DNA from: Mycolicibacterium iranicum
GTDB lineage: Bacteria > Actinomycetota > Actinomycetes > Mycobacteriales > Mycobacteriaceae
NCBI RefSeq assembly: GCF_002101705.1
Contig: NZ_LQPC01000065.1
Span: 186,001 to 250,000, forward strand
DNA length: 64,000 bases
Direction: 5' to 3'
Part shown: one piece after another, positions 42,109 to 50,547 of the stretch
Numbering within the stretch: position 1 is the first letter of the stretch
Layout: each line of letters opens with the position of its first letter
Position numbers and translations under genes: made by a program
The notes under the pieces: generated by a model
Told to the model about the DNA's origin: nothing
Databases searched by the model: none
The model's input: only the letters and a program-made list of their open reading frames with translations

Positions 42109-42549
42109 TCAGTCCAGGAACCGCGCGCGGACTTCCGGTGCCGGAATGGGGCACGTGTCGTGAGTGCCGAAGATCCGGTAGCGCACCCGCGCGAAGCCGT
42201 CGTAGAGAGCGTCCCGCACGGCGGCAGGGACGACACCTGCCACCCGCAGCACCCGCCACGGGCCACCGAGGTAGCCGGCGACACAGAGCGCGGCATCCGA
42301 TTTGACCGCCACCTCTTCGTCGAACTGACCCGGCCTCTCGACGAACACCACAGAGTCCACCCCGGCCAGGAACGGGTGCCGATCGATCACGCCGCGGGCG
42401 AAATCGCTGTCCAGTGCGGCGAAGCGCAGGCTGCCGTGTGGGTCGAGTCGAAGGATGGTCTGCACTGCGCTGTTACAGACACCGCAGATGCCGTCGTAGA
42501 GAAGTACGGGCGCGGCCTGGGTTTTCACGTCGATCTTCGGGTGGCTCAT
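42109..42549 (-). CDS. DCC-family thiol-disulfide oxidoreductase-like protein
   Basis: A 146-residue member of the DCC (DUF393) family, named for the motif LLYDGICGVCNSAV seen at residues 16-29. The CxxC pair probably does thiol-disulfide chemistry. The C-terminal CPIPAPEVRARFLD is typical. ATG 42549 has GGAGG 6 bases upstream. It is convergent with zmp1 and stands alone. Confidence 0.85.
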   Translation of the reverse strand: MSHPKIDVKTQAAPVLLYDGICGVCNSAVQTILRLDPHGSLRFAALDSDFARGVIDRHPFLAGVDSVVFVERPGQFDEEVAVKSDAALCVAGYLGGPWRVLRVAGVVPAAVRDALYDGFARVRYRIFGTHDTCPIPAPEVRARFLD

Positions 42550-42625
42550 GTGTACCTCCTTGTACCAGTCACGGGGTTCCCCCGGTGCCGGTAAAGATGC
42601 CTACTGTGACCGACGGAACGCCGCG

Positions 42626-43039
42626 TCAGCGCGAGCGCAGGAACGGCCGCAACGCCAGCAGGTATCCGGCCAGCAGAGCCAACGGGGCGGCCAGCGGCAG
42701 CCACGCCACCTGCACGGGCAACGCGACGGCGACGGCCACCACCACCGCGAAGCCGACAGCGAACGCCATCGTCGGGACGGTCGGATCGGTATGGCGCAAC
42801 ACCAGATACACCGCCGCGGCCAGGCCGGCGAGCAACGTGTGCATCGGCGCGGAATCGGCGAGCACCACCGTCGCGACCGCCAGCAGTACCGCGACGGTGG
42901 CCGCAGGCCGCCACCATGCCGACGCGACCACGGCCGCCACCGCCACAACGGCGACCACGACCGCGGGACCGTCAGCACGGAACGCCGCGGCTCCGACCAT
43001 CAGGAACCCGAAGGCCGACGACAGCAGCATCCTGGTCAT
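42626..43039 (-). CDS. Hydrophobic membrane protein at the end of the MoxR/DUF58 operon
   Basis: A 137-residue protein with about five predicted helices and almost no charged residues until the end (ALRPFLRSR). I do not recognise a family. It overlaps the DUF58 gene by 4 bases and so belongs to the five-gene MoxR operon, where a similar small membrane protein occurs in other actinobacteria. Confidence 0.65.
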   Translation of the reverse strand: MTRMLLSSAFGFLMVGAAAFRADGPAVVVAVVAVAAVVASAWWRPAATVAVLLAVATVVLADSAPMHTLLAGLAAAVYLVLRHTDPTVPTMAFAVGFAVVVAVAVALPVQVAWLPLAAPLALLAGYLLALRPFLRSR

Positions 43040-44247
43040 CGGCGCGACCTGTGGACGGGCACCAGCGCCATCGCCTGATCCAAGGTGGCGTCACCCGGCC
43101 AGGCCACGATGTCGACGCCGACGGTTGCCATGTCGCGGTACATGAACGATCGCTGCATCGACCACATGCGGTGCACCAGCGGGTCGTGGTCGCCTTCGAC
43201 CGGACTGCCCACGAGGACGTCGACCGCGACCACCGGGTGCCCCCGCTTGCGCAGATCGATGAGCGCCAGCGCGAATTCGGTGTCGAGCATGGTGGAGAAC
43301 GCGATGACGATGGCCCCGGTGGGCACGGCGGGGTTGGGCGCGAGGGTGCCCGTCGCGGTCTCGTAAGTGTCTGCCGCACCGAGCATCGTGTCGAGGATTC
43401 GATAGAACTGCCGCTGCCCGATATCGGCGCCCAGCCACCGGGTGTTGCGGCTACCGAGGGCGACGAGGCCCGCCCGGTCGCCGTAGCGCAGCGCGCTCTG
43501 GACCACCTGCGCCGCACCTCTGGCTGTCCGCTCGGTCGCCGCGGTGGCCGGCCCCGGCGGCTGCGGATAGGTGTCGACGAGCACGACGACGTCGGCGGCC
43601 CGGTCGGTGATTCGCTCGGTGACGTGCAGCGCGCCGCGTCGCGCGCTGACCGGCCAGTTGACAGTGCGCAACTGGTCACCGGGAACGTAGGGCCGGATAT
43701 CGGCGAACTCCACACCGGGACCGGTGTGCCGGGTGAGGTGGGTGCCGAGCCGGTCGAGCAGATCGGTCCGCGGGATTCCGGTGGATTGCGGTGGTGCGAC
43801 GGGAAACACGCAGATCTCCGCGGCATCGGCGGTGCCCGTCCCCTCAAGGAGCCCGCCCCTGCCGCTGACCCGCACCGTCGCCCTGATCGGGTAGCGCCCC
43901 CAGCGGGCCGTCCGCACGGTGACGGTTGCTGCGTCGTCGCACAGTTCCATGCCGGTAACCGCCGTGCACGCCAACGACACGGGCGTGCCGTCGTCGGCAC
44001 TCGCCGTCACCCTCACCTGCGACTGCTCGTCCTCGAAACACCGTTGGAACGCCGGGTTTCCGTCGACGACGACAGACGGCACCTGGCGCTGCCAACCGGT
44101 GGAGCACAGCACCCCGACCAGTGGCACCGCGAACGCGACCAGCTCCCACCTGCCGGTCACCAGCGCGGCGGTGATGGCGACGGCTGCACAGGAGGCCACA
44201 GACCTGGTCAGACTAGAAGCACGCCAACGCAACTCGACGGCGGCCAT
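43036..44247 (-). CDS. DUF58 domain protein
   Basis: A 403-residue protein. Two N-terminal membrane helices (about 14-50) precede a beta-rich part. The DUF58 signature follows in VEFADIRPYVPGDQLRTVNW and PVSARRG, then a vWA-like end with VVVLVDTYPQPP and ALVALG-type strands. DUF58 proteins work with MoxR AAA+ ATPases, which probably remodel or chaperone them. ATG 44247 follows the MoxR stop directly. It corresponds to the Rv3693-type gene, which in M. tuberculosis lies elsewhere. Confidence 0.88.
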   Translation of the reverse strand: MAAVELRWRASSLTRSVASCAAVAITAALVTGRWELVAFAVPLVGVLCSTGWQRQVPSVVVDGNPAFQRCFEDEQSQVRVTASADDGTPVSLACTAVTGMELCDDAATVTVRTARWGRYPIRATVRVSGRGGLLEGTGTADAAEICVFPVAPPQSTGIPRTDLLDRLGTHLTRHTGPGVEFADIRPYVPGDQLRTVNWPVSARRGALHVTERITDRAADVVVLVDTYPQPPGPATAATERTARGAAQVVQSALRYGDRAGLVALGSRNTRWLGADIGQRQFYRILDTMLGAADTYETATGTLAPNPAVPTGAIVIAFSTMLDTEFALALIDLRKRGHPVVAVDVLVGSPVEGDHDPLVHRMWSMQRSFMYRDMATVGVDIVAWPGDATLDQAMALVPVHRSRR

Positions 44248-44249
44248 AC

Positions 44250-45199
<950 letters not shown>

Positions 45200-45203
<4 letters not shown>

Positions 45204-45682
45204 AGCCGCTCCAGCCGCGCGAGGATGTCGTCGAGCGTGCGGCGACCCGGTCCGGGCTCCTGTCCGCCCGAGCGGGCGATGTTGTCGGGGTCCACCCACT
45301 GCCACAGCTCGTCGCCGAACACCATCCGGCCGGTCGCCTCAAAGGATCTGACGTCCTTGCCTTTACGCCGTCCGGCGGCGAGCTCGAATTGGCGCGCGAG
45401 CATCGGGCGCAGCCGGCGGTCCCAGTCGGCGCGAGTGGATTCCGACCACGAGATCAGCGTTTCGGTGCGTGACAGCCAGCGACGCACCGCGGCTGCGGCG
45501 TCATCGGCGACAGCGTCCTCCTCCAACGCCGCCTCGCGGTCCATCCGCGCCAGGACCGCGACCAGCACGCACGCCAGAGCGCCGCCGGTGACGGCGACGA
45601 CGACTTCGCGCTCCAGCTGCGTGAACGCGAACGCCTGCACGCCGACGATCAGAAGTACGCCTGCGGCAATCACTTTCGTCAT
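45200..45682 (-). CDS. Membrane protein of the MoxR operon (Rv3694-like)
   Basis: A 160-residue protein: two N-terminal hydrophobic helices (about 3-20 and 28-45), then a charged helical domain with RRWLSRTETLISWSESTRAD. No family is recognised with certainty. The position between a DUF4129 protein and MoxR, with 4-base overlaps on both sides, matches the Rv3694c-type gene in the comparable M. tuberculosis cluster. Confidence 0.7.
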
Positions 45683-46632
45683 GGCACTGCCTGCAGTTCG
45701 CGCTGCACCGCGCGCAGAGCGCGTACCGCATGAGCACGATGCGATTCGTTCATCACGTGCGGGCTGAACCGGGCCTCTTCGAACAGGTCGACCAGTTCGG
45801 TGGCGCTGCCGGCCTGCAAGGCATGACGTTCGATGGCACGGGCCAGCACCTCGGACGGGGTGTCGGAAGCTTGTGGCGTGGTGCCCGGAGACTTCTCCAG
45901 TTCGCGCTCCATCGCCAGATAGCACGCGATGATCGCCTCACGCGGGTCGCGGTCGGGGTCGTCCATCTCGGCCAGACCGAGTTCGGCGGCGCGGGCGAGG
46001 TCGGGTTCGGCAGCCAGCGGCGGCTTGGGTGTCGCGGAGGCAGCAGGCGGTGGCGAGATGGCGATACGTCGGCGGCCGAACACCGTCGCGCCGATCGACA
46101 GCAGAACCAACACGATCGTCGCCGTCGCAAGGACCGCGAACATGTTGCCGCCGTCATCTGCCGGAGGCGGGCGCTGCTCCCCGCCGGCGTCGTCCGGGGG
46201 TCCCGGCGCGGGTGCCCCGGGATCGGCGGTCGGAGCATCATCGAGGACGGTGGGCGACACCCACCGCATCAGCAGAAGCAACAGCAGCGACCAAGCGAGC
46301 AACACGATCGTGGCGATCGCCAGCGACCGCCAGGGCAGCCTGCCACGGGCGCCGCTCCACCGCCGTTGAGGTTCGCCCTGACCGGGCCGCGCCGGGCGCC
46401 GAAGCGCTTGGGACAGAATCGAGATCGCGATGACGGCGATCGACACGGCCAGCATGACGACGACCGCGACGACGCTGCCGGAGCCGGCGCCGGGATCCAC
46501 AGGATCGGGCGGTCGCTGCGCGCCGGGCAGGTAGCCGCGCAGGGCGATGGTGGCCAGTGTCATGAGCACGATCACCGCGATCGTGCGTCCCACTGCCCTG
46601 TCGTCGCCAGTCATCGCCCCTCTCGGTGCCAT
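45679..46632 (-). CDS. DUF4129 membrane protein
   Basis: A 317-residue protein. There are four membrane helices (about 15-30, 52-72, 103-122, 165-185) with a proline-rich outer loop, then the DUF4129 C-terminal domain with RDPREAIIACYLAMERELEK and LFEEARFSPHVMNESHRAHA. DUF4129 ends many transglutaminase-like proteins, and this is the free-standing form. ATG 46632 is used; ATG 46614 is equally possible because AGAGGGG precedes it. It is the first gene of the MoxR operon. Confidence 0.8.
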   Translation of the reverse strand: MAPRGAMTGDDRAVGRTIAVIVLMTLATIALRGYLPGAQRPPDPVDPGAGSGSVVAVVVMLAVSIAVIAISILSQALRRPARPGQGEPQRRWSGARGRLPWRSLAIATIVLLAWSLLLLLLMRWVSPTVLDDAPTADPGAPAPGPPDDAGGEQRPPPADDGGNMFAVLATATIVLVLLSIGATVFGRRRIAISPPPAASATPKPPLAAEPDLARAAELGLAEMDDPDRDPREAIIACYLAMERELEKSPGTTPQASDTPSEVLARAIERHALQAGSATELVDLFEEARFSPHVMNESHRAHAVRALRAVQRELQAVP

Positions 46633-46676
46633 CGTGGCACGGGAGGCGCGCCGCGTGGCGCGAAAGGGTTACCCCG

Positions 46677-47687
46677 TCAGAACATTTGCCAGTCGGAAGC
46701 GCCGTCGGGCTGGTTGTAGATGCCGCCGTCGGTGTTCTTGATCACCACCGCGTCGCCGCTGCCGAAGTTCTGCCGGAACCAGGCAGCGTCCTCGGCGCTG
46801 AGGTTGATGCAGCCGTGGCTGACGTTGCTGTAGCCCTGCGAACCCTCCGACCACGGCGCACCGTGGACGAAGATGCCGCTGTTGTCGATGCGGACGGCGT
46901 CCTTGACCTTCAGCTTGTAGCCCTCGCCGGACGGGTCGTCGACCGGGACACCGTAGGTCGAGGAATCCATGACGATGGTGTCGAACTTCTCCAGCACGTA
47001 ATAGGTGCCGTTCTTGGTGTCGTAACCGGGCTTGCCCATCGAGACGGGGAACGTCTTCTCCAAGACACCGTCGCGCATGACCTCCATCTGCTTGGTGTCG
47101 TTGTCGATGGTCGCGACGAGCTGTTCAGGCACGCTGAAGCTGGACTTGGTGCCCGCGGCGTCGATGTTGACGACGGTGCCGGCCGGCCAGAAGTCCTGCG
47201 GGCGCCAGCGCACCTGGGTGTCGCTGGTCCAGTAGAACCGGCCCGGAACCGGCGGGACGGACGAGATGTGGATCGCGTCCTCGGCCATCTGCCGGTTCGC
47301 GATGGGGCGCTGGAAGTTGATGTAGATCGGCTTGGCGGCGCCGACGATCGACCCGTTGGTCGGGTTGAACGACGGCGGCACGAACGGCGGCTGACCGACG
47401 AACGGGGTCGGGTTCTGTCCGGCGGGGGTGCCCTCCGGGATCGCCATCGGCTGGCCGGGGATCGTCGGGAACGGATCGTCGGCCGTCGGTACCACGGGGG
47501 CCGGGGGTGCGAACGGGTTCGGGAAGACGAACGGGTTCGCCGGCGGCGGCGCCGGTGCGGGGACGGGTGCCGGAGCAGGGGCTGGTACGGGCTGCGCAAG
47601 CGCCGACGGCGCCCCGATCGTCAGTCCCGCGACCACACCCGCCGTCATCAGCAAGGCGATGAGCCGTCTCCTGTTTCGCTGCCGCAT
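46677..47687 (-). CDS. L,D-transpeptidase (YkuD), Rv0192 type
   Basis: A periplasmic enzyme that makes 3-3 peptidoglycan cross-links or attaches lipoproteins, 336 residues. The signal peptide ends near SALAQP. A long Pro/Ala-rich linker follows (about 35-100), then an Ig-like domain, then the catalytic domain with IFVHGAPWS and the active-site SHGCINLS. ATG 47687 has GGAGG 7 bases upstream. Its place near ricR and ilvD matches M. tuberculosis Rv0192 (LdtMt4). It is the neighbour, but probably not a member, of the MoxR operon. Confidence 0.92.
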   Translation of the reverse strand: MRQRNRRRLIALLMTAGVVAGLTIGAPSALAQPVPAPAPAPVPAPAPPPANPFVFPNPFAPPAPVVPTADDPFPTIPGQPMAIPEGTPAGQNPTPFVGQPPFVPPSFNPTNGSIVGAAKPIYINFQRPIANRQMAEDAIHISSVPPVPGRFYWTSDTQVRWRPQDFWPAGTVVNIDAAGTKSSFSVPEQLVATIDNDTKQMEVMRDGVLEKTFPVSMGKPGYDTKNGTYYVLEKFDTIVMDSSTYGVPVDDPSGEGYKLKVKDAVRIDNSGIFVHGAPWSEGSQGYSNVSHGCINLSAEDAAWFRQNFGSGDAVVIKNTDGGIYNQPDGASDWQMF

Positions 47688-47866
47688 GCGTTTACCTCCA
47701 GTCCAGCGACTGACCCCAGTGTGGCACAGCACCAAGATCGTTCCTGCTGGCGAACGCATCCGCCGGACCCCGGCGCCCTCTGTACCGAGGGCCTTGACCT
47801 GCACTGATCATCGTTTGAGGGGACTCAGGCGTTACGCAGGCCACCTTAGAAGGTGAGACTGGACGC

Positions 47867-48163
47867 ATGATCGTCGCCTTCAGCATCAGTCCATCCTGCG
47901 CAGATGAGACCGGCGGGGTCGGTGATGCCGTCGCCCAAGCGGTCCGCATCGTGCGGGCGTCAGGGCTGCCCAACGAGACAAACGCGATGTTCACCAACAT
48001 CGAGGGTGAATGGGACGAGATCATGGCCGTCGTCAAGCAGGCGGTCGACGCTGTGGCCGCCGCATCTCCCCGGGTCAGCCTGGTGCTCAAGGCCGACATC
48101 CGGCCCGGCTTCACCGGGCAGCTCACCGCGAAAGTGCAGCGCATCGACGATGCGCTCGCCTGA
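47867..48163 (+). CDS. Thiamine-binding MTH1187/YqgV-type small protein
   Basis: A 98-residue protein of the MTH1187/YkoF-like family. The opening MIVAFSISPS, then VRIVRASGLPNETNAMFTNI, then EWDEIMAVVKQAVDAV fit this ferredoxin-like fold, which binds thiamine or hydroxymethylpyrimidine. It stands alone, divergent from the L,D-transpeptidase gene, 179 bases away. No TPP riboswitch is evident upstream. Confidence 0.8.
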   Translation: MIVAFSISPSCADETGGVGDAVAQAVRIVRASGLPNETNAMFTNIEGEWDEIMAVVKQAVDAVAAASPRVSLVLKADIRPGFTGQLTAKVQRIDDALA

Positions 48164-48184
48164 ATCGCCTACGCCGGACGGCGT

Positions 48185-48607
48185 CTAGTCCGAATAGTCC
48201 CAGGACCGGGTCCTCACAGGTGCCACGCAGATGTAGACAACGCCCGGCCTGGGTTCGGTGGGCCATTCGGATTCGGCCACACCCCTGGAACGTGCTCCTT
48301 CACGGGCAAGCTGCAGGGTTTCACTCGGTTCGCGAACGATGCGGGCGTGACCCTGCACCATCACTCCCCGGATGTCCGCCATCGTGGAGCCGGCCTCGAC
48401 CATGACACTCGCCTTCGAGTTGGACTCGACGTTGGCAACTTTGTGAGTGCCGTCTCGGACGCCCATGACGATGTTGCGCCCCGATCGGAAATAACCGAGG
48501 GGCACGGTGTGGGGGAACCCATCTCCGTCGATCGTGGTCAGGATGGCCCAGCCCGGCCGCTCGTCGAGAAGCGTCTCAATCTGTTCGTCACTGAGTTTCC
48601 GTGGCAT
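48185..48607 (-). CDS. Pyridoxamine 5'-phosphate oxidase-fold (F420/FMN) protein
   Basis: A 140-residue split-barrel flavin/F420-binding protein. AILTTIDGDGFPHTVPLGYF, GVRDGTHKVANVESN and KASVMVEAG mark the family of mycobacterial F420- or FMN-dependent oxidoreductases. ATG 48607 is chosen; an upstream extension lacks family similarity. It is convergent with the thiamine-binding gene. The substrate is unknown. Confidence 0.8.
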   Translation of the reverse strand: MPRKLSDEQIETLLDERPGWAILTTIDGDGFPHTVPLGYFRSGRNIVMGVRDGTHKVANVESNSKASVMVEAGSTMADIRGVMVQGHARIVREPSETLQLAREGARSRGVAESEWPTEPRPGVVYICVAPVRTRSWDYSD

Positions 48608-48798
48608 GAACCACGCTAACAAGAGCGGCGTCGAGGACGCGGACATCACCATCCCGGACAGACCGTGCCGCGCGACGGCGATCTCGCGCACCTGCGCGCG
48701 GGATAAATGCCCGACGCGTCCTTCTCACAACTTGAGATCGGTAGACACTCCAACCACGTCAACTGGTGCGGTCGGGAACCAACCTGGAAGGACCACCC

Positions 48799-49425
48799 AT
48801 GCTCGGACGCTCCCCCGCGGGGTTAGCGAAACTCTCCATCCCTGTGCTTGCCGCATTACTGCTCGCGGGATGCTCGCAGGACCCCGCCGATCCCCCCGCC
48901 TCGACCGTCACCGTGACCCCGTCGACAAGCGCGGCGCCGTCGACTCCCACAGTCTCGGCCACACCCGCCCAATCGGAGACGCCGACGGCAGCCCCGGCGC
49001 CCACCCCAGCACCCACCGCGGCGACTGAGCCGGGCGTCATCCCGCCGTGCTCGGATGCCGCGCTCGCCGTCAGCGCGGGCCCCGTCGAAGAGGTCGACAC
49101 GCTACGTCGCGTCGCCATCTCGTTCACGAACACCTCGTCGCAGGTGTGCGGTCTGGTGAGCTACCCGACCGCAGAGCTGCTCGGCGGGCCCGGCACCGTG
49201 CTGGTGCACGTGACCAAGCGACCTGCCAACGCCGCACCGCGCCTGACGCTGCAGCCCGGCGACGCCGCCGGCGCGGACGTGCAGACGTCCACCATGGACA
49301 GCACCACCGGCGAAAAGTGCGGACGCACAGGCACATTGGCAGTCACTCCGCCGGACAACACCCAACAGCGGGTGCTCGACGTGTACCTGCCGATCTGCGA
49401 CGCGACGATCAGCGCGGTCGGCTGA
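48799..49425 (+). CDS. DUF4232 lipoprotein
   Basis: A 208-residue lipoprotein. It has a signal peptide with lipobox LLLAGC, a Thr/Pro/Ala linker to about residue 75, then a DUF4232 beta-sandwich with RRVAISFTNTSSQVCGLVSY and VYLPICDATI and paired cysteines. ATG 48799 has GGAAGGA upstream. DUF4232 proteins are common exported actinobacterial proteins of unknown role. It is convergent with the CsoR/RicR-type gene. Confidence 0.8.
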   Translation: MLGRSPAGLAKLSIPVLAALLLAGCSQDPADPPASTVTVTPSTSAAPSTPTVSATPAQSETPTAAPAPTPAPTAATEPGVIPPCSDAALAVSAGPVEEVDTLRRVAISFTNTSSQVCGLVSYPTAELLGGPGTVLVHVTKRPANAAPRLTLQPGDAAGADVQTSTMDSTTGEKCGRTGTLAVTPPDNTQQRVLDVYLPICDATISAVG

Positions 49426-49440
49426 TCCGTTCGAGCAGTT

Positions 49441-49851
49441 TCAGGAACGGACGAGACGGGCGATCGCGGCCGACGCCTCGGCGAGCTTGGCGTCGGCCTC
49501 GGCGCCACCCGCGGCGACGGCGTGAGTCACGCAGTGACCCAGGTGTTCGTCGAGGAGCCCGAGCGCAACCGACTGCAGCGCGCTGTTGACGGCGCTGATC
49601 TGGGTGAGGACGTCGATGCAGTATTTGTCCTCGTCGATCATCTTGGCGATGCCGCGCACCTGGCCCTCGATCCGGCGCAACCGCTTGGCGTAGTTCTCTT
49701 TCTGCGCCGAGTAGCCGTGCTCACCGACGGCGACATCCTGATCTGCTTCGCTCTGGGCCGCATTGTTCGCTCCGCCCTGGGCCGCAATGTTCGCTCCGCC
49801 CTGGGCCGCAATGTTCGCTCCGCCCTGGGCCGCAATGTTCGCTCCGCTCAC
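49441..49851 (-). CDS. ricR: CsoR/RicR-family copper-sensing repressor with repeated N-terminus
   Basis: The C-terminal 90 residues are a CsoR-family repressor: AKRLRRIEGQVRGIAKMIDE, then the Cys in DKYCID and the His/Cys pair in EHLGHC that bind Cu(I). These proteins leave DNA when copper binds. It holds the Rv0190 (RicR) place beside ilvD. The N-terminus is unusual: about 30 residues made of four copies of GANIAAQG, then an acidic linker, giving 136 residues against about 96 in M. tuberculosis. GTG 49851 overlaps the stop of the DUF305 lipoprotein gene (GTGA), so the two are coupled. Confidence 0.88.
   Translation of the reverse strand: MSGANIAAQGGANIAAQGGANIAAQGGANNAAQSEADQDVAVGEHGYSAQKENYAKRLRRIEGQVRGIAKMIDEDKYCIDVLTQISAVNSALQSVALGLLDEHLGHCVTHAVAAGGAEADAKLAEASAAIARLVRS
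49752..49847 (-). repeat. 24-bp tandem repeat inside the ricR-type gene
   Basis: Three perfect 24-base copies (49776-49799, 49800-49823, 49824-49847) and one copy with two changes (49752-49775). Each encodes eight residues, so copy-number change keeps the frame. It starts 2 bases after the start codon. Confidence 0.95.
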
Positions 49852-50477
49852 GGCATCCCCTCCAGCATCTGCTTCATCTGCGCGATCTGCGGTTCCAGTC
49901 CCACCTTGATCGCCTTGGCGATGGCGATGGCATCCACGTTGGCCCCGTCGGCAACCTCGTCGTCAGCGATGACGACGCCACCCTGGAGCTGGCCGATCAT
50001 CGACTGCAACCACAGTCTGTCGAACTCGGGGCCCCGCAGCGACCCGAGCCTGGCGACCGTCGCGTCGTCGACCATGCCCGGAATCGACGGCTCCAGAGGG
50101 TCGTCGCCGGAGTCGGGGTCGGTGCGGGCCTCCGGATTCTCGTTCCACTGCACCAGAAAGACGTTGAGGATGTTCAGCTCCGGCTGGTGCGTGGCGACGA
50201 TCTGCCCGGCGAGGGCGAGGAGCTCGGGATTGGTCGAACGCTCCGAGGCCATCGTGGACAGATCGATGGCCTGCGCGTGGTGCGGGACCATGGTTTCGGC
50301 GAAGGCGATGTCGGCGGCGTTGTAGCCGGCCGGAGTACCCGTGATGACGGGTGACTCGGGAATCCTGGGATCCCCCGTCGGGTCACTGGACGCCTCTCCG
50401 CCACCACCGCAGCCCGCGAGCAGAAACAGCACGGACAGCGCCGCGATCAGGCGAACGACGATCGGCGTCATGCGCAC
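49848..50477 (-). CDS. DUF305 lipoprotein
   Basis: A 209-residue lipoprotein. It has a signal peptide with lipobox FLLAGC and two DUF305 (ferritin-like) repeats. The first holds ETMVPHHAQAIDLSTMA, with the conserved paired His; a second MxxxxxGGV segment lies near residue 165. DUF305 proteins often sit in copper or other metal clusters. Starts GTG 50477 and ATG 50471 are both possible, and the message may be leaderless. It is the first gene of a two-gene operon with the CsoR/RicR-type repressor, under the palindrome at 50488. Confidence 0.85.
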   Translation of the reverse strand: MRMTPIVVRLIAALSVLFLLAGCGGGGEASSDPTGDPRIPESPVITGTPAGYNAADIAFAETMVPHHAQAIDLSTMASERSTNPELLALAGQIVATHQPELNILNVFLVQWNENPEARTDPDSGDDPLEPSIPGMVDDATVARLGSLRGPEFDRLWLQSMIGQLQGGVVIADDEVADGANVDAIAIAKAIKVGLEPQIAQMKQMLEGMP

Positions 50478-50487
50478 AGCGTACTAG

Positions 50488-50502
50488 TACCCCTCGGGGG
50501 TA
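50488..50502. promoter_or_regulatory. CsoR/RicR-type operator between the DUF305-ricR operon and ilvD
   Basis: TACCCC, TCG, GGGGTA: perfect 6-base arms around 3 bases, the GC-rich TACCC/GGGTA type bound by copper-sensing CsoR-family repressors. It overlaps the likely -10 region of the minus-strand operon (TACTAG at 50489-50484) and lies 11 bases before the -35 box of ilvD. Confidence 0.75.
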
Positions 50503-50513
50503 TCCACCAGGGT

Positions 50514-50541
50514 TTTACCGCCGATGACGCTGGCGCATAAT
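50514..50541 (+). promoter_or_regulatory. Promoter of ilvD, probably leaderless
   Basis: TTTACC (50514-50519), a 16-base spacer and CATAAT (50536-50541). Six bases separate the -10 box from the ATG at 50548, and no Shine-Dalgarno is present. Confidence 0.6.
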
Positions 50542-50547
50542 CACCCA

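Noticed and set aside
49752..49847. CRISPR-like array of four repeats
   Set aside because: The 24-base units are directly adjacent without spacers and lie in frame within a gene.
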